Assembly (NCBI RefSeq): GCF_004363555.1
Contig: NZ_SNZJ01000012.1
Location: 1-64,000, forward strand
DNA length: 64,000 bases
Source: Halomonas ventosae
GTDB taxonomy: Bacteria; Pseudomonadota; Gammaproteobacteria; Pseudomonadales; Halomonadaceae
Reading direction: 5' to 3'
In this document: piece by piece, positions 9,668 through 20,354 of the stretch
Layout: every line of letters begins with the position of its first letter
How positions within the stretch are numbered: position 1 is the stretch's first letter
Position numbers and translations under genes: made by a program
Notes under the pieces: generated by a model
Told to the model about the DNA's origin: nothing
The model's input: the letters and a program-made list of their open reading frames with translations, nothing else
Database searches by the model: none

Positions 9668-10264
9668 ATGCGCATCGACGACGGCTGGCTGCCAGGCGCC
9701 CGGCACCTTCCCTCGCCCAACCAGGACGCCCGCCCGTCCGGGGAGGTCTCGCTGCTGCTGCTGCACGCCATCAGCCTGCCGCCCGGGGTCTTCGGGGGCG
9801 AGCATATCGAGCGGCTCTTCACCAACCGGCTCGACCCCGAGGCACACCCCTTCTTCGCGACCATCGCCGGGCTGCGCGTCTCGGCCCACCTGCTGATCCG
9901 CCGCGACGGGGAGTGCGTGCAGTTCGTGCCCTTCCAGGCGCGAGCCTGGCATGCCGGCCGCTCGCGATGGCGGGACGGCGGGCGCGAGCGGCGGGCGCTG
10001 AACGACTTCGCCGTGGGCATCGAGCTGGAGGGAGACGAGGTGAGCCCCTACAGCGGTGCCCAGTACCGGGCCCTCGCGGCCGTCACCCTTGCCCTGCTGG
10101 CGGCCTACCCGGCCCTCGACGAGACGCGCATCACCAGCCATGCCCGGGTGGCGCCGCTGCGCAAGAGCGACCCGGGGCCCGCCTTCGACTGGGCCTACTT
10201 TCGCCAGGAAGTGGAAAGAATACGTTTCCGAGGGTGCCCGGGAAGCCTTGCCGATCACGCCTGA
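9668..10264 (+). CDS. ampD: 1,6-anhydro-N-acetylmuramyl-L-alanine amidase
   Basis: Cytoplasmic zinc amidase of cell-wall recycling that removes the peptide from anhydro-muropeptides and thereby affects AmpR signalling. The 198-aa product has zinc ligands in LLHAIS (H33), TSHAR and KSDPGPAF, and the ISLPPG and WHAG motifs of AmpD. The ATG at 9668 gives MRIDDGWL, which aligns with E. coli AmpD; an in-frame ATG at 9644 would add eight residues. Confidence 0.95.
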   Translation: MRIDDGWLPGARHLPSPNQDARPSGEVSLLLLHAISLPPGVFGGEHIERLFTNRLDPEAHPFFATIAGLRVSAHLLIRRDGECVQFVPFQARAWHAGRSRWRDGGRERRALNDFAVGIELEGDEVSPYSGAQYRALAAVTLALLAAYPALDETRITSHARVAPLRKSDPGPAFDWAYFRQEVERIRFRGCPGSLADHA

Positions 10265-10567
10265 ATGGCACGCTTGCTTCATACGGTAGTTTAGCTACAA
10301 CTTCCTGAGCGGGCCCGGATTCGACGCCGTGGGGTCACGTAATCCCCTGTGTTGCGGTGCAATACAGATTATGTGAAAACTATTTCCATTCTATCTTGAA
10401 TTGGCAGGGCCCGGCGTTTACGGTATCTTCGCGCCAACGGCAGTCGCACATCACACCACCTTGTAAAACAACTACAGGCCTGACGCGTTCGGTCTGCACG
10501 TCCGAACATGAGCGCCACTCGCCCCTCTGCGGGGCTGTAGTCCCCACCGTCATTCGGAGAGACGTCT
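10265..10567. other. aceE upstream region
   Basis: 303 bases without a gene. AT content rises between about 10360 and 10460. A possible promoter is TTGAAT (10395-10400), 17 bases, TACGGT (10418-10423), which would leave a leader of about 140 bases before aceE. I find no clear PdhR-type palindrome. Confidence 0.4.
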
Positions 10568-13240
10568 ATGAGTCTGGAATCAAGAGAAGATCTCGATCCG
10601 GTCGAAACCACGGAATGGCTGGATTCCCTGGAGTCGGTCCTGGATCGCGAGGGCGAGGATCGTGCCCGGTACCTGATGACGCGCCTGGCCGACCGCGTGC
10701 GTCGCGATGGCATGCAGGTGCCCTTCTCGGTGACCACCCCGCATCGCAACACCATTCCGGTGCACCGCGAGGCGCCGATGCCGGGTGATCTCTTCATGGA
10801 GCGTCGCATCCGTTCGCTGATCCGCTACAACGCCATCGCCCAGGTGATCCGCAACAATCGCGCGAACCCGGGGCTGGGTGGTCATATCGCCAGTTTCATG
10901 TCGGCGGCGACCCTCTATGACGTGGGCTTCAACCACTTCTTCCGCGCCCCCAACGGCGACTTCGAGGGCGACCTGGTCTACATCCAGGGCCATGTGGCGC
11001 CGGGCGTCTATGCCCGTGCCTACCTGGAAGGGCGTCTCACCGAGGACCAGATGGACAAGTACCGTCAGGAGGTGGATGGCGACGGTCTCTCGTCCTATCC
11101 GCACCCCTGGCTGATGCCGGACTTCTGGCAGTTCCCCACGGTGTCCATGGGCCTTGGCCCCATCCAGGCCATCTACCAGGCCCACGTGATGAAGTACCTG
11201 GATTCCCGTGAGCTCAAGGACATGCACGATCGCAAGATCTGGTGCTTCATGGGCGACGGCGAGTGCGACGAGCCGGAATCCCTGGGGGCCATCCACCTGG
11301 CCAGCCGCGAGAAGCTCGACAACCTGATCTTCGTCGTCAACTGCAACCTGCAGCGCCTGGACGGCCCGGTGCGCGGCAACTCGCGCATCATGGACGAGCT
11401 CGAGGGCGTGTTCCGCGGCGCCGGCTGGAACGTCCTCAAGGTCGTCTGGGGCCGCCTCTGGGACCCGCTCTTCGAGAAGGACAAGAAGGGCATCCTGCAG
11501 AAGCGCATGGACGAGGCGGTCGACGGCGAGTACCAGAACTACAAGGCCAACGGCGGCGCCTATACCAAGGAGCACTTCTTCGGCAAGTACCCGGAAACCG
11601 CCGAGATGGTCAAGGACATGTCCGACGAGGACGTCTGGAAGCTCAACCGCGGCGGCCATGATCCCTTCAAGGTGTACGCGGCCTACCACGAGGCGACCCA
11701 GAACGCCAACGGCCGGCCCACCGTGATCCTGGCGCACACCGTCAAGGGCTACGGCATGGGCGGCGGCGACGGCGAGGCCGCCAACGAGGCCCACCAGGTC
11801 AAGACCATGGAGTACGAGGCGCTGCGCACCTTCCGCGACCGCTTCGGCATCCCGCTCACCGACGAGCAGCTCAAGGAAGTTCCCTACTACAAGCCGGAAG
11901 ACGATACGCCGGAGATGAAGTACATGCATCTCCAGCGCGAGCGCCTGGGTGGCTACCTGCCGGCGCGCCGCAATGACTTCGAGGCGCTGCCGATCCCGGC
12001 CCTCGAGGACAAGACCTTCGCCTCGCAGACCGGCGGCTCCAAGGGGCGCGAGGTCTCCACCACCATGGCCTTCGTGCGCATCCTCAACGGCCTGGTCAAG
12101 GACAAGAAGATCGGCGAGCGCGTGGTGCCGATCATTCCCGACGAGGCCCGCACCTTCGGCATGGAGGGCATGTTCCGCCAGCTCGGCATCTACACCTCCG
12201 AGGGGCAGAAGTACGAGCCGGTGGACAAGGGGCAGATCATGTTCTATCGCGAGGATCAGAAGGGCCAGATCCTCGAGGAGGGCATCACCGAGGCCGGCGC
12301 CATGTCGGCGTGGATCGCCGCCGCGACCTCCTACTCGAACAACGCCACGACGCTGCTGCCGTTCTACGTCTACTACTCGATGTTCGGCTTCCAGCGCATC
12401 GGCGACCTGGCCTGGGCGGCCGGCGACATGCAGGCCCGCGGCTTCCTGGTCGGTGGCACCGCCGGGCGCACCACCCTCAACGGCGAGGGGCTGCAGCACC
12501 AGGATGGCCACAGCCACCTGCAGGCCTCGATGATTCCCAATTGCCGCAGCTACGATCCCACCTATGCCCACGAGGTGGCGGTGATCGTCCAGGACGGCCT
12601 GAAGCGCATGTTCACCGACAAGGAGAACTGCTTCTACTACCTGACGGTGATGAACGAGAACTACGAGCACCCGGCCCTCGACGAGGTACCCGCCGACGAC
12701 ATCATCAAGGGCATGTACCTGCTGCGCGAGACGCAGGGCGACAAGGGCCGCGTGCAGCTGCTGGGTTGCGGCACCATCCTGCGCGAGGTCGAGGCCGCCG
12801 CCGAGATGCTCGCCGAGGAGTGGGGCGTGGGCGCCGACATCTGGAGCGTCACCAGCTTCAACGAGCTGCGTCGCGAGGCCCTGGAGATCGACCGCCAGGC
12901 CTTCATCAACCCCGAGGCCGAGCCGGGCAAGCCCCACGTCACCGCCTGCCTGGAAGGCCGCAAGGGTCCGGCGATCGCCTCCACCGACTACATGAAGCTG
13001 TTCGCCGACCAGGTCCGCGCCTGGGTGCCGACCGACTACCATGTACTGGGGACCGACGGCTTCGGTCGCTCCGATACCCGCGAGAAGCTGCGTGCCTTCT
13101 TCGAGGTCGACCGCCGCTTCGTGACCGTGGCCGCGCTCAAGGCGCTGGCCGACCGTGGCGAGCTGGATCGCAAGGTCGTCGGCGAGGCGCTCAAGAAGTA
13201 CGGCATCGACCCGGCCAAGCCCAACCCGCTTGAGGTGTGA
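10568..13240 (+). CDS. aceE: pyruvate dehydrogenase E1 component, homodimeric type
   Basis: Thiamine-diphosphate-dependent E1 of the pyruvate dehydrogenase complex, 890 aa, the single-chain gammaproteobacterial form (E. coli 887). The TPP/magnesium motif runs from GDGECDEPES to NCNLQ near residues 229-263. The N-terminal DPVETTEWLDSLESV stretch is the E2-docking region. Start at 10568 follows a GGAGAG site. Followed by aceF after 76 bases containing a strong hairpin. Confidence 0.98.
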   Translation: MSLESREDLDPVETTEWLDSLESVLDREGEDRARYLMTRLADRVRRDGMQVPFSVTTPHRNTIPVHREAPMPGDLFMERRIRSLIRYNAIAQVIRNNRANPGLGGHIASFMSAATLYDVGFNHFFRAPNGDFEGDLVYIQGHVAPGVYARAYLEGRLTEDQMDKYRQEVDGDGLSSYPHPWLMPDFWQFPTVSMGLGPIQAIYQAHVMKYLDSRELKDMHDRKIWCFMGDGECDEPESLGAIHLASREKLDNLIFVVNCNLQRLDGPVRGNSRIMDELEGVFRGAGWNVLKVVWGRLWDPLFEKDKKGILQKRMDEAVDGEYQNYKANGGAYTKEHFFGKYPETAEMVKDMSDEDVWKLNRGGHDPFKVYAAYHEATQNANGRPTVILAHTVKGYGMGGGDGEAANEAHQVKTMEYEALRTFRDRFGIPLTDEQLKEVPYYKPEDDTPEMKYMHLQRERLGGYLPARRNDFEALPIPALEDKTFASQTGGSKGREVSTTMAFVRILNGLVKDKKIGERVVPIIPDEARTFGMEGMFRQLGIYTSEGQKYEPVDKGQIMFYREDQKGQILEEGITEAGAMSAWIAAATSYSNNATTLLPFYVYYSMFGFQRIGDLAWAAGDMQARGFLVGGTAGRTTLNGEGLQHQDGHSHLQASMIPNCRSYDPTYAHEVAVIVQDGLKRMFTDKENCFYYLTVMNENYEHPALDEVPADDIIKGMYLLRETQGDKGRVQLLGCGTILREVEAAAEMLAEEWGVGADIWSVTSFNELRREALEIDRQAFINPEAEPGKPHVTACLEGRKGPAIASTDYMKLFADQVRAWVPTDYHVLGTDGFGRSDTREKLRAFFEVDRRFVTVAALKALADRGELDRKVVGEALKKYGIDPAKPNPLEV

Positions 13241-13267
13241 GGCGCCGACCGACTGATCCGGTGGCAT

Positions 13268-13288
13268 GGCGGGCCCGCGGGGCCCGCC
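13268..13288 (+). terminator. strong hairpin in the aceE-aceF gap
   Basis: Nine bases (GGCGGGCCC) pair perfectly with GGGCCCGCC around a GCG loop. No T run follows, so it is more likely an mRNA-stabilising element or a weak attenuator than a full terminator, since aceF has no other obvious promoter in the gap. Confidence 0.55.
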
Positions 13289-13316
13289 CCCGTCAAGAGT
13301 TTGAAGGAGCGCGACC

Positions 13317-15311
13317 TTGAGTAGCGAAATCATCAAAGTTCCGGACATCGGTGGCGATACCGATGTGGAAATCATCGAGATCGCGGTGGCCGAGGGCGAC
13401 GTCATCGCCCCCGAGGACACCCTGATCACGCTGGAGTCCGACAAGGCCAGCATGGACGTGCCGGCGCCGAAGGGCGGCAAGGTGCTGAAGGTGCTGGTCA
13501 AGGAGGGCGACACCGTCTCCGAGGGCGACGACATCGTCGAGATCGAGGTCGAGGGCAGCGGCGAGGCCGAGGAGAAGCGCGAGGCCTCCGAGGCGCAGCA
13601 GGAACCCGAGTCGGCGCCCGAACCGGCCCCGGAGAAGCCCGCCGTCAGTAGCGGGGGCGGCGGCAAGCGCACCGTGGAGGTCAAGGTCCCCGACCTGGGT
13701 GGCTCCGCGGATGTGGAGATCATCGAGGTGGCGGTGGCCGAGGGCGACGAGGTGGCCGCCGAGGATACGCTGATCACCCTGGAGTCCGACAAGGCCTCCA
13801 TGGACGTGCCGAGCCCCCATGCCGGCAAGCTGGTCTCGCTCACCGTCAAGGAGGGGGACACCGTCTCCGAGGGCGACGTCATCGGCACCATGGAGATCGG
13901 GGACGAGGGGAGCGGCGAGCCCGAGCCCGCCGCCGAGTCGGCGCCCGAGCCGGCCGCGAGCGCCCCGCAGGCGTCGGCCCCGGCCGAGGAGGAGGGTGCC
14001 GGCAGTGGCGAGCCGGAGCGCAAGGAGGTCCGCGTCCCTGACCTCTCCGGCTCCGCCGACGTGCCGATCATCGAGATTGCCGCCAGCGTCGGTGACGAGG
14101 TCGACGAGGAGGACCCTCTGATCACCCTGGAGTCCGACAAGGCCTCCATGGACGTGCCCAGCCCCTACAAGGGCAAGCTGCTCGAGCTGACCGTGAAGGA
14201 GGGGGATACCGTCTCCGAGGGCGACCTGATCGGCTACATCGAGGTGGCTGGCAGCAAGCCCGCCGCCCAGCCGGCGGCGAAGCAGCCCGAGCAGAAGGCG
14301 GCGCCGAAGGCCGAGGCACCGACGGAAACGCCCGCCGGCTCGCCGAGCCCCGAGGCCCAGATGGCGGCCCACAAGCCCCGTGACGGCAAGCTGGTGCATG
14401 CCGGCCCGGCGGTGCGCATGCTGGCCCGTGAGCTGGGCGTCGACCTGGGGCTGGTCAGGCCCAGCGGCCCCAAGGAGCGCGTCCTCAAGGAGGACGTCCA
14501 CGCCTACGTCAAGCAGGTGATGGACGGCAAGGCCAGCACACCCGCGGCAGCGGCTCCGCCGGCGGCAGCCGGGGGCGGCATCCCGCCGATCCCGGACCAG
14601 GACTTCAGCCAGTTCGGCGAGGTGGAAGAGAAGCCCATGGGGCGCCTGATGAAGATGGGCGCCACCAACCTGCACCGCAGCTGGGTCAACCTGCCCCACG
14701 TCACCCAGTTCGACGAGGCGGACATCAGCGAGCTGGAGGCCTTCCGCAAGTCGATGAAGGCCGAGGCCGAGGCCCAGGGCGCCAAGCTCACGCCGCTGCC
14801 CTTCCTGATCAAGGCCTGCGCCTTCGCGCTGCAGAAGTTCCCGCAGTTCAATGTCAGCCTGAAGAGCGACGGCGAGACGGTGGTGCACAAGAAGTACGTG
14901 CATATCGGCGTCGCCGTGGACACCCCGGACGGCCTGATGGTGCCGGTGATCCGCGATGCCGACCGCAAGTCGCTGATCGAGCTGGCCAAGGAGTCCGTGG
15001 AGCTGGCCAAGAAGGCGCAGTCGAAGAAGCTCAAGCGCGAGGAGATGACCGGTGGCTGCTTCACCATCTCCAGCCTGGGCTCCATCGGCGGCACCGCCTT
15101 CACGCCGATCGTCAACGCCCCGGAGGTGGCCATCCTCGGCATCTCCAAGGCCTCGATGAAGCCGGTGTGGGATGGCCAGGCCTTCCAGCCGCGGTTGATG
15201 ATGCCGCTGTGTCTCTCCTATGACCACCGGGCGGTCAACGGCGCCGATGCGGCGCGCTTCACCGCCTTCCTGGGCCAGGTGCTGACGGATATCCGTCGCC
15301 TGCTGCTGTAG
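13317..15311 (+). CDS. aceF: dihydrolipoyllysine-residue acetyltransferase (PDH E2), three lipoyl domains
   Basis: Acetyl-transferring core of pyruvate dehydrogenase, 664 aa. Three lipoyl domains each carry an ESDKASM motif, with lipoylated lysines K43, K159 and K275, joined by Ala/Pro/Glu-rich linkers. A peripheral subunit-binding domain (about 355-400, RMLARELGVDL) and the catalytic domain follow. The catalytic motif is DHRAVNG with H637; the usual aspartate is asparagine (N641), as in Azotobacter E2p. The start is TTG, preceded by GAAGGAG; no ATG fits the conserved SSEIIKVPDIG beginning. Confidence 0.97.
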   Translation: MSSEIIKVPDIGGDTDVEIIEIAVAEGDVIAPEDTLITLESDKASMDVPAPKGGKVLKVLVKEGDTVSEGDDIVEIEVEGSGEAEEKREASEAQQEPESAPEPAPEKPAVSSGGGGKRTVEVKVPDLGGSADVEIIEVAVAEGDEVAAEDTLITLESDKASMDVPSPHAGKLVSLTVKEGDTVSEGDVIGTMEIGDEGSGEPEPAAESAPEPAASAPQASAPAEEEGAGSGEPERKEVRVPDLSGSADVPIIEIAASVGDEVDEEDPLITLESDKASMDVPSPYKGKLLELTVKEGDTVSEGDLIGYIEVAGSKPAAQPAAKQPEQKAAPKAEAPTETPAGSPSPEAQMAAHKPRDGKLVHAGPAVRMLARELGVDLGLVRPSGPKERVLKEDVHAYVKQVMDGKASTPAAAAPPAAAGGGIPPIPDQDFSQFGEVEEKPMGRLMKMGATNLHRSWVNLPHVTQFDEADISELEAFRKSMKAEAEAQGAKLTPLPFLIKACAFALQKFPQFNVSLKSDGETVVHKKYVHIGVAVDTPDGLMVPVIRDADRKSLIELAKESVELAKKAQSKKLKREEMTGGCFTISSLGSIGGTAFTPIVNAPEVAILGISKASMKPVWDGQAFQPRLMMPLCLSYDHRAVNGADAARFTAFLGQVLTDIRRLLL

Positions 15312-16205
<894 letters not shown>

Positions 16206-16227
16206 GCCCCACGCTACACCGCCCCTT

Positions 16228-16258
16228 GACGAAGGCCCGCCATGCGCGGGCCTTCGTC
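16228..16258 (+). terminator. adk terminator hairpin
   Basis: GACGAAGGCCCGC pairs with GCGGGCCTTCGTC around a CATGC loop, 13 base pairs, shortly after the adk stop. The tail is GTTGG rather than a T run. It overlaps the -35 region proposed for tsaB. Confidence 0.7.
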
Positions 16259-16281
16259 GTTGGCGATGGCGCGCGTATAAT
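16253..16281 (+). promoter_or_regulatory. promoter for tsaB-rsmJ
   Basis: A perfect -10 hexamer TATAAT at 16276-16281 lies 17 bases after TTCGTC (16253-16258). The predicted start of transcription is about 25 bases before the tsaB ATG. The -35 sits in the right arm of the adk terminator. Confidence 0.6.
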
Positions 16282-16313
16282 GCCCCGACATTTTCCGCCG
16301 CGACCTCTTGCCC

Positions 16314-17018
16314 ATGCCGATCCTGCTGGCCCTGGATGCCTCCTCGAGCGCCTGTTCCGCCGCCCTGCTGCGCCGCCGTGAAGGCCTCGACGACGAACTG
16401 ATCTCTCGCTTCGCCCTGACCCCGAGGGAGCACACCCGGCGGCTGCTGCCGATGGTCGACGAGGTGCTCGCCGAGGCCGGCCTGCCGGCCTCGGCGCTGG
16501 ATGCCGTGGCCTATGGCAGGGGGCCGGGCTCCTTCACCGGCCTGCGCATCGCCGCGGGGGTCGCCCAGGGGCTCGCCTTCGGCCTCGACCGGCCGCTGGT
16601 CGGTGTCTCGACCCTCGAGGCGCTGGCGCTGGGCGCCCATCGTCGCCACCACTACCGCTGGCTGATCACCGCCCTGGATGCCCGCATGGGCGAGATCTAC
16701 GTGGCGGCCTGGCAGTGCCGCGATGGTGCGCCCGTAGCGCTGACCGAGGAGGCGGTGATGCCGCCGGCGCGGCTGCGCCTGCCTGTCGGCCATGACGACC
16801 ACGACTGGGTCGGCATCGGCACCGGCTGGCGCCTGTGGGACCAGATGCCTGCCGAGGTGCAGGCCGGCATGGGGCTCTGCCTGGCCGAGCCGGAGGCCGA
16901 TGCCGCCGACATGGCCCTGCTGGCACTCCGCGACTTCGTGGCCGGCGAGGGCCGGCCACCCCACGAGGTGCAGCCGGTCTACCTGCGCGACCGGGTCGCC
17001 TGGCAGAAGGGCCGATGA
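16314..17018 (+). CDS. tsaB: tRNA threonylcarbamoyladenosine biosynthesis protein TsaB
   Basis: Non-catalytic partner of TsaD in t6A37 formation (formerly YeaZ), 234 aa, ASKHA fold. The N-terminal strand [16 protein letters not shown] and the [13 protein letters not shown] motif near residues 65-77 are diagnostic. The ATG at 16314 is preferred; an in-frame TTG six bases earlier is possible. Overlaps rsmJ by four bases. Confidence 0.95.
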   Translation: MPILLALDASSSACSAALLRRREGLDDELISRFALTPREHTRRLLPMVDEVLAEAGLPASALDAVAYGRGPGSFTGLRIAAGVAQGLAFGLDRPLVGVSTLEALALGAHRRHHYRWLITALDARMGEIYVAAWQCRDGAPVALTEEAVMPPARLRLPVGHDDHDWVGIGTGWRLWDQMPAEVQAGMGLCLAEPEADAADMALLALRDFVAGEGRPPHEVQPVYLRDRVAWQKGR

Positions 17019-17773
17019 GGCCTGCCGTGCCGGTGGGGGTGGCGGACCCGGCCCTCGCCGCGCGCCTCGGCCTGCCCCGGGCCGGGGAGGGCGAGGCCGA
17101 GCTGCTGCTGGTCCACCAGGGCGACCGCCTGGTGCTGGCCGGTGATCCGAAGCGCTATGGCCATCCGCTGGCGGTGGACTTCGTCGCCGGTCGCGCCGCC
17201 CATCGCCGCCGCTTCGGCGGCGGGCGTGGCCAGCTGGTGGCCCGCGCCTGCGGCCTGGCCAGGGGCGTCACGCCCTCGGTGGTGGATGCCACCGCGGGGC
17301 TGGGGCGCGACGCCTTCGTGCTGGCAAGCCTGGGGGCCGAGGTGCTGCTGGTCGAGCGGGTCGCGGTGATCCTGGCGCTGCTGGAGGACGGCCTGGCGCG
17401 GGCGCGGCGCGATCCCGAGATCGGCGAGATCGCCGCGCGCATGGCGCTGGTCCACGGCGACGCGACCCATGGGCTGGAGGCGCTGGTGGCGAGCGGCCCC
17501 GTGGTGCCCCAGGTGATCCACCTGGACCCCATGTTCCCCCACCGCGACAAGTCCGCGCTGGTCAAGAAGGAGATGCGGCTCTTCCGCACCCTGGCCGGCG
17601 ATGACCCGGATGCCCCGCGGCTGCTGGAGGCGGCACTGGACGTGGCGACCCATCGGGTGGTGGTCAAGCGGCCGCGCAAGGCGCCGCCCATCGAGGGGCC
17701 CTCGCCGCGCCACGTCATCGAGGACAGGACCAGTCGCTACGACCTCTACGTCCACCGCCGCCTGGAGGCCTGA
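17015..17773 (+). CDS. rsmJ: 16S rRNA (guanine1516-N2)-methyltransferase
   Basis: Methylates G1516 of 16S rRNA (YhiQ family), 252 aa. The SAM-binding motif is [22 protein letters not shown] split over about residues 89-110, and the [18 protein letters not shown] stretch is the family hallmark that includes the catalytic loop. The start at 17015 overlaps the tsaB stop as ATGA and fits the family length (about 250). The gene ends two bases from the convergent plsB. Confidence 0.95.
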   Translation: MRPAVPVGVADPALAARLGLPRAGEGEAELLLVHQGDRLVLAGDPKRYGHPLAVDFVAGRAAHRRRFGGGRGQLVARACGLARGVTPSVVDATAGLGRDAFVLASLGAEVLLVERVAVILALLEDGLARARRDPEIGEIAARMALVHGDATHGLEALVASGPVVPQVIHLDPMFPHRDKSALVKKEMRLFRTLAGDDPDAPRLLEAALDVATHRVVVKRPRKAPPIEGPSPRHVIEDRTSRYDLYVHRRLEA

Positions 17774-17775
17774 AC

Positions 17776-20226
17776 TCAGCCCGCTTCCGGGCGACTGATC
17801 AGCTGCAGCCGGTGGCGCAGTGCCGGGTCGAACAGCGCCCGGCTCCGCTGGGCCGCCTCGCGCAGGCGGTCATCGAACACCAGGCGGCCGTTCTCGGCGT
17901 GAAGCCATCCCTGCGCCTCCAGGCTCTCCACCAGGCCGGAGAACAGCCGGGTATCGAAGAATTCCGGTGCATCCAGCCCCGAAAGCAGGGCCAGCCGCTC
18001 GGCGAGCTCGCGGCTGCGCGCGGTCAGCTCGTCGGCCGTGAAGTGCCCCGAGGCCTCGCTCAACAGCACCGACAGCAGCAGGTAGCCGCGCTCGAGCGAC
18101 GGCTGCATCAGCCCCCCGAGCATGCCCAGCTGCTCCCCGGCTTCCAGGGACTCCCGGGGCCGTCGCCAGCGCCCGCCCTCGGCTTCCAGCAGCCCCGCCT
18201 CGACCAGTGCCGCGAGCATATCGGCCAGGTCCTCGCGCAGCGAGGCCGGGGAGTCGATCATCAGCTCGCGGGTGAGGATCGGCCAGCCGGGGGCGAGCAG
18301 GGCCACCAGGCCATCCAGGTTATGGCAGGCCTGGTGGCGGAACGCGAAGGCGGTGAGCCCGGCGAGGGCGAAGAGGTGCAGCACGTTGTTGCGGTACCAG
18401 CCCAGCAGGCCGGCCTGGCGGCCGTCGGCGACGATGATGTCGCCCAGCGGGTGCGGGCGGCGCTTGACCATCCCCAGGGCGAGGACCCGCTCGAGCCAGG
18501 CGTCGGGGGTGCCCTCCGGCAGGCTGACATGTCTGCCGCCCGGGAGACGTCGCTGGAGGGTCACCAGCAGCACCAGCTGGCGCTTGAGCAGGCTGGCCTC
18601 GATGGCATGGTGGGGGGTGGCCAGTAGCACCAGGGCCACCAGGTTGACCGGGTTGAGGGCCGCGGCCGCGTTGATGCGCCGCGAGAGGATCTCGCCGAGG
18701 CGGGGCACGGCCCGGGCGAGCCAGGGCGGTCGCGGGTCGTCGAGTCGTCGCCAGCCGGGCACCTCGGCGTCGAGGAAGGCCGGGAGCGACAGGGGCTCGC
18801 CGATGTTCACGGTGACCTGCCCGAAGGGCTGGCGCAGCCGGCCGAGCACCCGCAGCAGGCCCCAGGGGCTCTCCTTGCGCTTCCTGCCGCCGTGCAGCTC
18901 GCGCTGGTAGCTGCCGCTCTCGAGGATCCGCTCGTAGCCGATGTAGATCGGCACGAACACCAGCGGCTGGCCGCCGCCGCGTGCGCCGCGCAGGTAGGAG
19001 CGCAGGGTCATCGAGAGCATGCCGGGCCGGGCGGGCAGCATGCGGCCACTGCGCGAACGTCCTCCCTCGATGAAGTACTCCAGCGGGTGGCCGCGGGCGA
19101 TCAGGCGGTGCAGGTACTCGTTGAACACGGTGGCATAGAGGCGGTTGTCGCGGAAGCTGCGCCGCATGAAGAAGGCCCCGCCGCGTCGCAGCAGCGGGCC
19201 GATCAGCGGCATGTCGAGGTTGCGTCCGGCGGCGATGTGCGGGGGCATCAGGCCGTCGCGGTAGAGCACGTAGGAGAGCAGCAGGTAGTCGATGTGGCTG
19301 CGATGGCAGGGGACGTAGACCAGGGTATGGTCGCCGGCGATGGCCTTGACCCGCTCCAGGCCGTGCACCGCCACGCCGTCGTAGAGGCGGTTCCAGAGAC
19401 GCCTCAGCAGGCCGTCCATGAAGCGCAGCACCGGGTAGGTCATGTTGGAGGCGATCTCGCGGCCATAGCGGCGGGCCCGGCCCTCGAGTCGCGGCACCGA
19501 GCGCTGCTCCGCGGTTGCCACCTCGCGGATGACGCGTCGCACCTCGGGACTCGCGACGATCCCCTCGATCAGGATGCGCCGATGGGAGAGGTCCGGCCCC
19601 AGCACCCGGGTGCGCAGGCGGCGAAAGTGCACCCGCAGCAGCCTCGCCACCTTGCGATTGGTGAGCTCGGCCTCGCGCGCGTCGAGCAGTTCGGAGAGCC
19701 TGAGCGGTGTGCCGAGATGGACCTCCACGTTCTTGCCGTTGACCACCACCGACAGCAGGCGGCGCAGCCGCCCGGTGAACTGCCAGCTGTCCGCGGCGAG
19801 CAGCTGCCAGACACCGAAGCGCTTGCCCGGGGCGCGCCCCCAGAAGATGCTCACCGGCACCAGCTGGACGTCACGGCCGGGATCACGCTGGCACTGCTCG
19901 ATCAGCGACAGGAAGGGGGCCGCCGGTCGCCGCTTGGGGCGCCACAGGCGGCGGCTCGGGGCGGGCAGCGCCGTGCTGGCGGGCAGGGTGATCGCGCCGA
20001 TGGTGCGCCGGCCGCTGGCCGGCGGCAGGCCATGGGTGCGGGTCAGCGAGGCCAGCAGCAGGGTATCGGAGAGCGCCGGGTGTGGCAGCACATAGAGGGT
20101 CGGGAGCGTCGGCTCGAGGGAAAGCGTCTCGGGCTCGGGCTCGATCAGCCGGATCCGGGCCCAGCGGGCCATCAGTCCCTCGAGGGGCGCGCGCAGCGCG
20201 CCGGCCAGCATGCGTGCAAGGCCCAT
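17776..20226 (-). CDS. plsB: glycerol-3-phosphate 1-O-acyltransferase
   Basis: Membrane-bound enzyme that starts phospholipid synthesis by acylating the sn-1 position of glycerol-3-phosphate. The 816-aa product matches E. coli PlsB (807). The acyltransferase block I is HRSHID with catalytic H308 and D313; block III is the FIEGGRSRSGR motif, followed by a KPGM-like RPGM. The start at 20226 (MGLARMLAG) is chosen because it matches the family length; an upstream ATG at 20316 would add 30 residues reading through likely promoter sequence. Divergent from the cardiolipin synthase gene, so two phospholipid genes share a control region. Confidence 0.95.
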   Translation of the reverse strand: MGLARMLAGALRAPLEGLMARWARIRLIEPEPETLSLEPTLPTLYVLPHPALSDTLLLASLTRTHGLPPASGRRTIGAITLPASTALPAPSRRLWRPKRRPAAPFLSLIEQCQRDPGRDVQLVPVSIFWGRAPGKRFGVWQLLAADSWQFTGRLRRLLSVVVNGKNVEVHLGTPLRLSELLDAREAELTNRKVARLLRVHFRRLRTRVLGPDLSHRRILIEGIVASPEVRRVIREVATAEQRSVPRLEGRARRYGREIASNMTYPVLRFMDGLLRRLWNRLYDGVAVHGLERVKAIAGDHTLVYVPCHRSHIDYLLLSYVLYRDGLMPPHIAAGRNLDMPLIGPLLRRGGAFFMRRSFRDNRLYATVFNEYLHRLIARGHPLEYFIEGGRSRSGRMLPARPGMLSMTLRSYLRGARGGGQPLVFVPIYIGYERILESGSYQRELHGGRKRKESPWGLLRVLGRLRQPFGQVTVNIGEPLSLPAFLDAEVPGWRRLDDPRPPWLARAVPRLGEILSRRINAAAALNPVNLVALVLLATPHHAIEASLLKRQLVLLVTLQRRLPGGRHVSLPEGTPDAWLERVLALGMVKRRPHPLGDIIVADGRQAGLLGWYRNNVLHLFALAGLTAFAFRHQACHNLDGLVALLAPGWPILTRELMIDSPASLREDLADMLAALVEAGLLEAEGGRWRRPRESLEAGEQLGMLGGLMQPSLERGYLLLSVLLSEASGHFTADELTARSRELAERLALLSGLDAPEFFDTRLFSGLVESLEAQGWLHAENGRLVFDDRLREAAQRSRALFDPALRHRLQLISRPEAG

Positions 20227-20354
20227 CCTGTCGCCTGTGCCCGGGGGTGAGCCGTCAGTATAGCGGCCCGTCTCCCGGCGGTCAGGGGGCCGGGCTTTTC
20301 CCGGGCCGGTAAACATGCGTCAATGCTGTAACGGCATGTGACAGGGACGGTGCC

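Noticed and set aside
10580..14149. Long open frame opposite aceE-aceF
   Set aside because: Composition is His/Ala/Gly/Leu rich with no family signal; it arises because the real genes are GC rich and leave few stops on the other strand.
13317..14260. Three near-identical lipoyl domains as an assembly duplication
   Set aside because: Triple lipoyl domains are normal in many gammaproteobacterial AceF proteins and the copies differ in sequence and linkers.
15219..15245. AceF catalytic motif with asparagine in place of aspartate as a sign of inactivity
   Set aside because: The same substitution is known in active Azotobacter E2p, and the rest of the enzyme is intact.
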